This document shows positions 21,261 through 32,000 of a stretch of DNA of 64,000 nt, piece by piece (position 1 is the stretch's first letter; each line of letters begins with the position of its first letter). The notes under the pieces were generated by a model. The model was not told the DNA's origin and ran no database searches. It saw only the letters and a list, made by a program, of their open reading frames with translations. The position numbers were made by a program, and so were the translations under genes. Origin of the DNA: Limnomonas spitsbergensis (lineage: Eukaryota > Chlorophyta > Chlorophyceae > Chlamydomonadales). The DNA lies in contig JAYJMM010000118.1 in NCBI GenBank assembly GCA_037349105.1, forward strand, positions 2,603,501 through 2,667,500, read 5' to 3'.

Positions 21261-23525
21261 CCAGACATTTCAAACCCTGCTCTCCTTCCCACCAATGTTT
21301 TGAAACCCTGCTCTATCTCCTGACTACATACCAGACATTTCAAACCCTGCTCTCCTTCCCACCAATGTTTTGCAATCCTGCTCTATCTCCTGACTACATA
21401 CCAGACATTTCAAACCCTGCTCTCCTTCCCACCAATGTTTTGCAATCCTGCTCTATCTCCTGACTACATACCAGACATTTCAAACCCTGCTCTCCTTCCC
21501 ACCAATGTTTTGAAATCCTGCTCTATCTCCTGACTACATACCAGACATTTCAAACCCTGCTCTCCTTCCCACCAATGTTTTGAAATCCTGCTCTATCTCC
21601 TGACTACATACCAGACATTTCAAACCCTGCTCTCCTTCCCACCAATGTTTTGAAATCCTGCTCTATCTCCTGACTACATACCAGACATTTCAAACCCTGC
21701 TCTCCTTCCCACCAATGTTTTGAAATCCTGCTCTATCTCCTGACTACATATCAGACATTTCAAACCCTGCTCTCCTTCCCACCAATGTTTTGAAATCCTG
21801 CTCTATCTCCTGACTACATACCAGACATTTCAAACCCTGCTCTCCTTCCCACCAATGTTTTGAAACCCTGCTCTATCTCCTGACTACATACCAGACATTT
21901 CAAACCCTGCTCTCCTTCCCACCAATGTTTTGAAACCCTGCTCTATCTCCTGACTACATACCAGACATTTCAAACCATGCTCTCCTTCCCACCAATGTTT
22001 TGAAATCCTGCTCTATCTCCTGACTACATACCAGACATTTCAAACCCTGCTCTCCTTCCCACCAATGTTTTGAAATCCTGCTCTATCTCCTGACTACATA
22101 CCAGACATTTCAAACCCTGCTCTCCTTCCCACCAATGTTTTGAAACCCTGCTCTATCTCCTGACTACATACCAGACATTTCAAACCCTGCTCTCCTTCCC
22201 ACCAATGTTTTGCAATCCTGCTCTATCTCCTGACTACATACCAGACATTTCAAACCCTGCTCTCCTTCCCACCAATGTTTTGCAATCCTGCTCTATCTCC
22301 TGACTACATACCAGACATTTCAAACCATGCTCTCCTTCCCACCAATGTTTTGAAATCCTGCTCTATCTCCTGACTACATACCAGACATTTCAAACCCTGC
22401 TCTCCTTCCCACCAATGTTTTGAAATCCTGCTCTATCTCCTGACTACATACCAGACATTTCAAACCCTGCTCTCCTTCCCACCAATGTTTTGAAATCCTG
22501 CTCTATCTCCTGACTACATACCAGACATTTCAAACCCTGCTCTCCTTCCCACCAATGTTTTGAAATCCTGCTCTATCTCCTGACTACATACCAGACATTT
22601 CAAACCCTGCTCTCCTTCCCACCAATGTTTTGAAATCCTGCTCTATCTCCTGAGTACATATCAGACATTTCAAACCCTGCTCTCCTTCCCACCAATGTTT
22701 TGAAATCCTGCTCTATCTCCTGACTACATACCAGACATTTCAAACCCTGCTCTCCTTCCCACCAATGTTTTGAAACCCTGCTCTATCTCCTGACTACATA
22801 CCAGACATTTCAAACCCTGCTCTCCTTCCCACCAATGTTTTGAAACCCTGCTCTAGTATCTCCTGACTACATACCAGACATTTCAAACCCTGCTCTCCTT
22901 CCCACCAATGTTTTGAAACCCTGCTCTATCTCCTGACTACATACCAGACATTTCAAACCCTGCTCTCCTTCCCACCAATGTTTTGAAATCCTGCTCTATC
23001 TCCTGAGTACATATCAGACATTTCAAACCCTGCTCTCCTTCCCACCAATGTTTTGAAACCCTGCTCTATCTCTTGACTACATACCAGACATTTTAAACCC
23101 TGCTCTCCTTCCCACCAATGTTTTGAAACCCTGCTCTATCTCCTGACTACATACCAGACATTTCAAACCCTGCTCTCCTTCCCACCAATGTTTTGAAATC
23201 CTGCTCTATCTCCTGACTACATACCAGACATTTCAAACCCTGCTCTCCTTCCCACCAATGTTTTGAAATCCTGCTCTATCTCCTGACTACATACCAGACA
23301 TTTCAAACCCTGCTCTCCTTCCCACCAATGTTTTGAAACCCTGCTCTATCTCCTGACTACATACCAGACATTTCAAACCCTGCTCTCCTTCCCACCAATG
23401 TTTTGAAATCCTGCTCTATCTCCTGACTACATACCAGACATTTCAAACCCTGCTCTCCTTCCCACCAATGTTTTGAAATCCTGCTCTATCTCCTGACTAC
23501 ATACCAGACATTTGAAACCATGCTC
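21261..23525. repeat. 70-bp satellite array, 32 units plus a partial
   Basis: Each unit starts CCAGACATTTCAAACCCTGC, continues TCTCCTTCCCACCAATG and TTTTGAAATCCTGCTC, and ends TATCTCCTGACTACATA. The landmark CCAGAC falls at 21261 and 23504, which is exactly 32 x 70 plus one 3-base insertion (CTCTAGTATC near 22,853). Variation is limited to a few positions (AAATCC/AAACCC/CAATCC, CCCTGC/CCATGC, ACTAC/AGTAC). It has frequent stops in all frames and is non-coding. Confidence 0.95.
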
Positions 23526-23529
23526 TCCT

Positions 23530-24284
23530 TACCACCACTTTCCCCTCTGCATGCCGTGTTCAGAGCTCAGGTCGGGTGCGGCATGTGTTCAAGCTGCTGG
23601 TGCATGCCAAGTGAGATGACAGGGCAGTCCCTTGGCAACTACGAGGAAATCTAGAGGTAGGGGCAGAAGGTCAGGCAGGCCTGGGTGGGTTAGATCCTAA
23701 GGGATCTGAGATCGATCTTCTTTTTACCTGGAGGATTCGCAGATGTGTCGGGTCCTTGGATCTCCCAGATCCTCCTTCATCTGGAGAATCTGATCAGATG
23801 TTTAGGCCCCCCCGCTACGGCCGCCAGCAAAACTGCTTGGGCTCATGCATGAGGACCCTACCAACCTGGATGCCTTCCCGGCTGTCCCCGCTACGAGGTA
23901 GTTTACAAGGTAAGAAATATAAGTCTGGATAGCAGGATGAAATAAACATGGGTCAACCAAATGTGAAATTTGATGGATGCGAAGACTAGTAATGACACAT
24001 GTCAGAGTCAACAGTAATATCTTCATGATTGGAACTTCCTGTCCGAGGAGGTACCTGCGGCATCATCATCAAGGTTAAAGGGTTGAAGGCGGGGAGGCGG
24101 GGAGGCGGGGATGGCGGGGAATAAATAAATGGAGTGGATGATCAGCCAGCATGTGTATGTTGCGGCCCATGATTTCTTAACTGGGACTGAGTTTCATGCC
24201 ATTATAACCTCCTCCCCATCCCTATTTAGCAGTCAATCTCCTCCTCCCTCTCCAAATGGAGACTTCACTCCATCCATGGATGGA
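23530..24284. other. No recognisable gene
   Basis: No motif was recognised. A short GGCGGGGAGGCGGGGAGGCGG purine run lies near 24,090-24,118. Confidence 0.4.
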
Positions 24285-24379
24285 GTACCTCAGCATGCCG
24301 CCCAGCAGTACGGATCAACGGTACACCCTCAACGCCTGATCCCTATTGATCCGTACTGCAGGGCGGCGTGCTGAGGTAC
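24285..24379. repeat. 34-bp-arm inverted repeat with 27-base loop
   Basis: Arms 24285-24318 and 24346-24379 are reverse complements with two mismatches. The outer part is GTACCTCAGCATGCCGCCC and the inner part AGTACGGATCAA. It lies 100-odd bases before the 51-bp array. Confidence 0.85.
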
Positions 24380-24489
24380 GGTGCCTGTTCATCGTCATTA
24401 ATAAGACTCCCCAGAGATTTGAACAGCAACGTTTGACCTGGGAAATAGTGCGACTAAGGGGCCTGGGCGAGGAAAGATTGATAGTGAGG

Positions 24490-25800
24490 GCATGGGTGGA
24501 GGAAGAGTGTGAGGGTCTGGGTGGAGGAAGAATGCAAGGGCCTGCCATGGGGAAAGAGTGTGAGGGTCTGGGTGGAGGAAGAATGCAAGGGCCTGTCATG
24601 GGGAAAGAATGTGAGGGTCTGGGCGGAGAGAGAATGCAAGGGCCTGCCATGGGGAAAGGGTGTGAGGGTCAAGGCGGAGGAAGAATGCAAGGGCCTGCCA
24701 TGGGGAATGGGTGTGAGGGTCTGGGCGGTGGAAGAATGCAAGGGCCTGCCATGGGGAAAGAGTGTGAGGGTCTGGGTGGAGGAAGAATGCAAGGGCCTGT
24801 CATGGGGAAAGAGTGTGAGGGTCTGGGGGATGAATAATATAAGGGCCTGCCATGCCATGGGGAAAGAGTGTGAGGGTCTGGGCGGATGAAGAATGCAAGG
24901 GCCTGTCATGGGGAAAGAGTGTGAGGGTATGGGGGGATGAAGAATGCAAGGGCCTGTCATAAGGGAAAGAGTTTGAGGGTCTGGGCAGGGGAAGAATGCA
25001 AGGGCCTGCTATAAGGGAAAGACTTTGAGGGTCTGGGTGGATGAAGAATGCAATGGCCTGCCATGGGGAAGGAGTGTGAGGGTCTGGGGGGATAAATAAT
25101 GCAAGGGCTTGCCATGCCATGGGGAAAGAGTGTAAGGGTCTGGGCGGATGAAGAATGCAAGGGCCTGCCATGGGGAAAGAATGTGAGGGTCTGGACGGAG
25201 GAAGAATGCAAGGGCCTGTCATGGGGAATGGGTGTGAGGGTCTGGGCGGAGGAAGAATGCAAGGGCCTGCCATAAGGGAAAGAGTGTAAGGGTCTGGGCA
25301 GGGGAAGAATGCAAGGGCCTGTCATGGGGAATGGGTGTGAGGGTCTGGGTGCGGGAAGAATGCAAGGGCCTGCCATAAGGGAAAGAGTTTGAGGGTCTGG
25401 GCGGTGGAAGAATGCAAGGGCCTGCCATGGGGAAAGAGTGTGAGGGTCTGGGCGGAGGAAGAATGCAAGGGCCTGCCATGGGGAAAGAGTGTGAGGGTCT
25501 GGGCGGAGGAAGAATGCAAGGGCCTGTCATGGGGAAAGAGTGTGAGGGTATGGGGGGATGAAGAATGCAAGGGCCTGCCATGGGGAAAGAGTGTGAGGGT
25601 CTGGGTGGAGGAAGAATGCAAGGACCTGCCATGGGGAAAGTGTGTGAGGGTCTGGGCGGAGGAAGAATGCAAGGGCCTGCCATGGGGAAAGAGTGTGAGG
25701 GTCTGGGCGGAGGAAGAATGCAAGGGCCTGCCATGAGCAGGGAAAGAGTGTGTGTGAGGGGCTTGGGTGGAGGAAGAGTGTGGGGACCTGGATGGGGAAA
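24490..25800. repeat. 51-bp minisatellite, about 25 copies
   Basis: Units read GAGTGTGAGGGTCTGGG, CGGAGGAAGAATGCAAGGG and CCTGCCATGGGGAAA. Variants include CCATAAGGGAAAGAG, GGTGGATGAAG and a CCATGCCATGGGG expansion. Since 51 is divisible by three, frames remain open on both strands (proline/histidine-rich on minus, glutamate/glycine-rich on plus). I read these as repeat artefacts because several variant units change length by non-multiples of three. Confidence 0.9.
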
Positions 25801-26380
25801 GAGAGTGTACACACGCTTCATGTGAACATGCATCGGCATTGAAAGAGTAAAAGGGCATTGGCAGGGCGTCATAGGCGAGAGTGCGTGCGAGGGCCTGGAC
25901 GCAGGGGGAAGAGTGTATGTGAGGTATGGGATGGAAAGAGTAGTGGAAGGGTCTGAGCGGATAAACTAGTAGAGTGAGGGCCTGGGCAGAGAAAGATAGA
26001 GTGGGGAGGCACGGACGGGCGAAGAGTGTGTGCGTGGGCCTATGCGGGGAAAGAGTGTATGTGAGTGCCTAGGCGTGGAAAGAGTGGAAGGATGGACCTG
26101 GACGGAAGAAGAACGTATGTGTGGGCCTACAGTAAGCGAGGGAAAGTCGGAGGGTATGGGCAACTAATGGAGGAAAGAGCTGGATGGAGGGCATGCGTGT
26201 GGAGAGTTTGAGGGCATAGTTAAGTAGCTATGGGCAGGGAAAGACTGAGTGCAACTGACAGCTCCTGCGGGAAAGTTAGAGTGTGATGGCCTGGGCAGGG
26301 AAAGTGCTAGTGGGAGATGGGGCCTCGACAGTGAGGGCAAGAGTGTCAGATTCTTGACTCGGGAGTGGCCAGACCGGGGT
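25800..26380. repeat. Decayed right edge of the 51-bp array
   Basis: GAAAGAGTGT, GAGGGCCTGGGC and GTGGGCCTA fragments recur with irregular spacing and increasing divergence up to the GAAA tract. Confidence 0.6.
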
Positions 26381-26995
<615 letters not shown>

Positions 26996-27000
26996 CTACG

Positions 27001-27078
27001 CCCTATTTGGGCGTGGAGGTTAAGGAAACAACGCAGCTTGGGGCCGTAGCCACATCCGCGCCGTTACATACCATAAGG
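27001..27078 (+). repeat. Dispersed short repeat, copy 1
   Basis: GGGCGTGGAGGTTAAGGAAAC, AACGCAGCTTGGGGCCGTAG and CCGCGCCGTTAC match about 31,728-31,796 in order and spacing with about a dozen differences. The GGAAACA-CGCAGCT-GGGGCCG-AGCCAC-GCGCCGTTAC core looks like a transposon end or short interspersed element. Confidence 0.65.
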
Positions 27079-27144
27079 CCGGGGTAGTAATTATTCCTCA
27101 AGCTCAGGACTTGGCTGGATGGATGGGTGGGGAAAGAATGTCAC

Positions 27145-27195
27145 GGTAGCCAGTACGTAGTCGGTCAGACTATGACTGGCTACATACTGGCTACC
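27145..27195. repeat. Inverted repeat, 23-bp arms
   Basis: Arms 27145-27167 and 27173-27195 pair with three mismatches around a 5-base loop. They begin GGTAGCCAGTA. Confidence 0.8.
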
Positions 27196-27311
27196 TGACG
27201 AACACGCTCGGGTACACTTCATTTCTCCACGCACCCATGCATCCAGGCCACTAGTAGTGGCCTAGATGCATGGGTGGAGAAATGAAGAGTACCAGTGCGT
27301 GTTCATCAGGG
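27193..27311. repeat. Long imperfect palindrome, arms about 58 bp
   Basis: The left arm (CCTGACGAACACGC then ACTTCATTTCTCCAC then CCCATGCATCC then AGGCCACTA, to 27253) is matched in reverse complement by 27254-27311. There is almost no loop. The left arm has a 3-base insertion (GCA) and scattered substitutions. It follows directly on the 27,145-27,195 hairpin. Confidence 0.8.
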
Positions 27312-27319
27312 TGGTCAAT

Positions 27320-29060
27320 CAGGACCTGGATGGGTGCAATGGGTGGGGAAAGACTGGCATGGTACTCCGTCATCAGTGAAGACCTGGATGGATGGGTGGA
27401 TGTGGAAAGACATTCATCATGCAGAAAAGACAGGACATGGATGGGCAGATGAATGGGTGAGTGGTGAGGGAGTGCTTTATCTATCTGTCCTTATCATGAC
27501 TTCTTTGGACGCAGGCCTGGGCAGGAAAATGCACTACTGAGTGGATTGCTTGAGTGGTTGATCCCCTGCGAGATTTGTAAGAAGTACATGCTACTGCAGC
27601 AGGGTGGTAGGTGGGCGCAAGCGCGGGCGCATGCGCGGGCGGGGCGCGCGGGAGCACGCCATCATCCACAGCTGAGTCACTCATTTCCGCATCAGGACAC
27701 ATGCCATACAAGGCTGACGCTCCAGTCGTAGCAGCACGCCACAGGTCGGTGCGGTTTATGTTCGATGTCGCTGGGCCTATACGGCGGTACGAGTACGTAC
27801 ATTATTGGGCCTGTCGGACATTTGATTGGGTATCTTAAAGGGCGCGTTGATGCCCTACGAAGCATACCATACTCAATTGATAAATATTTATTATTGCTCT
27901 CAACGAACAATAATTACGTACATCAACGTCCCTCGCAGTCAATTAAGATTGTGCCCACCTACACCCCGCCCGTAGTTCGTCACGTCGTCCATCTATCCGC
28001 CACTCGAGCTCATCAGCTGCGTGTCAGTCCCCTCCACATACAACGCACCGAGCGACTGCACAGGCTCTGTCAATCTTTAGCGGTAAGTGGGTGCGTTCTA
28101 CGATTCTGCATATCGTATCTATCATCACACATACCGGTACAGACATGACAGTGAATGAATGAATCGCCAAAGCAATGGATGTATGTCCAACTACGTAAGC
28201 GAGCAAATCAAGCAGGCTGATGATTGATGACTAGAATGCCGGACATGTAAGGCTGCTGGTATGCCCGCCAGCCATTGCTTGACTGATGTCTGCTGCTGCC
28301 TCGACGGATGGGAGTGCTGTATGTTACAAACCTGGTTGCATCCAACTGAATGAAAGTAGACAGGCTGCTTCTTCCGCTAGTCGTAAGAAAGGACCAGGCT
28401 TAGGCGAAAGCCAGCTTGCTCCAGTCGGTCGTGGCCGGTCGTGGTCGCCCGAGCTTGTTACTTGCTAGACCAACTGGCTGTGTATCGCTTTGGTTACTGA
28501 TAGCTTCAACTCTCTGCTCGCATTTTCTATGCTCGGATCGTTTCTGGTTTTGTTTTTCCATCACATGGCCCGGCATGACGACATGTGCCCTTCTTGTGTT
28601 TGGATCAGTGTTGTCTAACATCAGTGTATTGTCTGGTCAACCCTGCTGCCCCCCATGCATGCGTGCACAGGCAACCTTCTCTACCAAAGCAAGCAATCAA
28701 GCAAGGCAGAAAATCAACCGCTTAGTTGCCAGTCAGTGTTAAGAACAGGTAAGCACCCGAGGAGGAATGAACCAAAACCGCAGGCTGAACACCCGAAATG
28801 CATGTCGACAGGGATCGAGAGTACATAGAGCTGAGTCAATTGACTAGAGGCTTCGTTGTATCACTCCGCCATTCATAGATGATGCACCAGCATGAGCCTG
28901 CATGTTGGTGCATGCATGAGGATAAAAGGAAGCCTGGACTCACTGGCTCTCCATGAGTGGCTCTATCCTAGATAGACCAACATGCCTGTTGTTGAGTGCA
29001 TCATGCCACGACAGTTACGACATCAAGGCCCTGCCTATGACATTTTTGCTGGATTGCTTG
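27320..29060. other. No recognisable gene; possible kinase 5' region
   Basis: Degenerate GACCTGGATGGATGGGTGG repeats lie at 27,320-27,460. The rest has short frames without motifs. If the kinase has upstream exons or a promoter they would be here, but I could not identify them. Confidence 0.4.
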
Positions 29061-29061
29061 C

Positions 29062-32000
29062 ATGCTCAACGTCCAATGTTTGCGCGATTGCAGGTGTAAT
29101 ACTACTACTAACAAGATGGTCGTCTGCTGGAAGAGGCGGCCTGCCAACACGCAAGCTTCGACAAATACGGTTGAATTAAGCACCCTCCGACAGGGGATGC
29201 GTCTAGGGTGTGGCTCCTTCGGAGCGGTGTCATCAGCCATGTACGAAGGTCGACAAGTCGCCTTTAAGTGTGCTCTGGTAGGCATTTGGTGATATGGATC
29301 CCTGTCAATTAACTATGACTGATCTGCTTTTATTTCCTACCACGATACATGCATGCGCGGTTTCGTTGTTTTGAGTTTGCCCATGCATGCATGCTAGGCA
29401 AGCAACTTAGGCCCTATCCATGTCTGCACTAGATCAGGGTTCCTGATCAAGTTACAGTGCATGGCCAGACTAGTTAGTCGTCTGCTGGCCATGCATACCG
29501 TTTATTAGCATGTAAACGGTATGCATGGTGCGTCATACCATACCGAATAGCCGCAAGGTACTAGGTAATATGCACGCATGGCTGCCAAACTTCGGTACTC
29601 CGGCCATAAGCTGCACTGTTAGCCAGCAGGGTTTGCTTTTACTGCTACATGCTGCATTTATGTTTATTCCTTTACCCCACACGCTCCCGGGCCTAAGGCC
29701 CGATTGAGGCACTGCAGGCACCCGCCCGCGGCAGTCAGCACTCGCCGGTATTTACCTGCAAAGCTGTGTTAGCCTACATGCTTCTCCGCTTCTGCTGTAA
29801 ACTCCTGTCCCTCCAGGATTTCCGTCCCGCCTCCAGTAGCTCCAGGCCGCTTTAGATGCTTCACCGCTGGCATCGTCGCCACCTCCCCCACTCAGTTCTT
29901 TCGTCGCTTATTATTAGTTACTAAGTTCCGGTTGTTTAGCTAGGTGCTGGTATGGTACTAACCACGCGATCTTATGATCTTCCTTCATCCGTTTGAAATT
30001 GTGACGATAGTTTCACGGGTTGTCAGAACCTAACGTTTGTCTTGGACATGACGAGGGTCTCATGTTATTCGTTTCATACGACCATTGTGTATGATAATCG
30101 AATGCGGTGCGATAAATGCGGGAGTAGGCCTATATTTTTCGGATCGAGTTCTGCGGATCGGGTAGATTTGTCAATCTCGGGTGTGCCGTACTGCGAACCT
30201 GCTACCTTGCTCCATGATCCTGATGATTCCTGAGAGCCCCCGTCCACCACCGACCAGTAATGAGCGCGCTTACCGTGTTGTAAGCGCCCCCCGCCCCACT
30301 ACCTCTTGATTGCCGCCGACTACCCACCCAATGCTGTTCTCGATTCGATTTTATTTGCATGGTAGATAAATATACCGGGACTTTATCACGAATAATAAAG
30401 CGGAAATACCATACCTAGATTTTGTCGGATTTGGTTTTTTATGATGGTTTTTTATATTAAACCAATCATAAAAACGAATAGTTTCAGGTACAAAACAAGA
30501 AAACCAACCATAAAAAACCAAAAGTTTGGGGTACACCAGGGTTTTCAGTCAAATTTTCGCGCCTATTCGCGCCTATTCTCGGTCAGCGCGAACTAATTTC
30601 CATTTACAGCGAATCAAAGTCTATTTACAATGATTATAATGAGGAAGCAATTAACATTCAGTGAGGCACTCCGTAGAGCGAAGGCAAGAGCTGCAGAGAG
30701 GGCTGCACAGCAGGTGCTGTCCGACTCAGAGGACAGCTTAGTAGTAGTAATTACAGGTAGCATCGCCCCGCCCCGTCCTCTTCTCCCTCTTCTCCCTACT
30801 CTCTTTCCGACGAATGAAAAGCAAGCCAAAAGAGTGCGCGAGACTCGGGCCAGCTCCACTCGGCACGCGTCGAACACCCCCCTCTTCGCGTTCATTGAGC
30901 GGGCGAGGCTGATGGTTGTTGCTAGGATGGAACAGCCTGCGGTTCTCCCTCAGAAGCAACAGCTGCGTGGGGCTTACAACGACTGGACTCGATTCCATCG
31001 CAAGCTCGTCTTCGATATGATGAAGAAGCAACCAGGTCTCAAAGGCCAAGCTGCAGGCCTTTTATAGAGATTTTTCAGTGATAAACCAAATTTAAGCCCA
31101 AAAATGTTTTTTTGATAAACCAAACGTGTAAAAACCAAAAGTTTCAGGTACAAAACAAGAAAACCAACCATAAAAACCAACCGCTTTCAAAAGCAAATTC
31201 CGGGTTTAAAAAAAAAAAACTCGGAAAAAACCAAATCCGACTAAAACTACGGTAAGCGGGAAATCTTGCCCTCCTCCCCCCCCTTTCGTCATGTGTTCCC
31301 TCCCCTCCCTCCACCTCATGCATACATGCCCTCCCCCCCCCCTTCAATCAACTCCTGCGTGCCCTCCCCCCCCCTCCAACTCCTGTGTGCCCTTCCCCTC
31401 CCCTCCCTCTGACACCTTCTGCATGCCCTCCCCCCCCCCTCCCAACTCCTGCGTGCCTGCCCCCCCCCCTCCACGTTCTGCGTGCCCTCCATCCGCCCCC
31501 CCCTCCATCCACCTTCAGCGTGCCCTCCCCCACCCCCACCCACCACTCACTTCCTGAGTGCCCTCCCCAAACCTGAAGACCATGATGTAGCTGATGTGTA
31601 GCTGAAGCACCCTTGAAACACACACTGAGCGCAAGGTGCCGTGACCTTCGCTGATAGATCGCTACGGAGCTAAACAAATAATATAGGCAAGCCTAGAAAC
31701 TCCAAAAAAAAATGTCGCCCTGTGGGAGCCAGGCGTGAGTGTTGAGGAAACAGCGCAGCTGGGGCCGAAGCCACTTCTGCGCCGTTACGGCCTAAATATA
31801 TTCATGAAGCACAGAACATGCATGTGCCTGCCCTCTTGCTGAATGTCCCCCTGTTACCCCGGTTTCAATATCCCCTCCTGCCTGCCTGTTGCTTGCAGCC
31901 GGGTCAGGAGGCTTGCATTCAACATGAGGCTACCTGCCTGCAGCTGGGTAAAGGCCAGCATGTGATTCCCATCCTCGACATGGTGGTGGATAACTCCGTC

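Noticed and set aside
21261..23525. CRISPR-like regular array
   Set aside because: There are no unique spacers; the 70-bp unit repeats head to tail, and the setting is eukaryotic.
24346..25872. Open frames on both strands (MAGPCILPPPRPSHSFP-like and MRVWAEEECKGLPWGKS-like)
   Set aside because: They are artefacts of a 51-bp unit divisible by three. Frames are lost wherever a unit changes length, and both strands are open equally.
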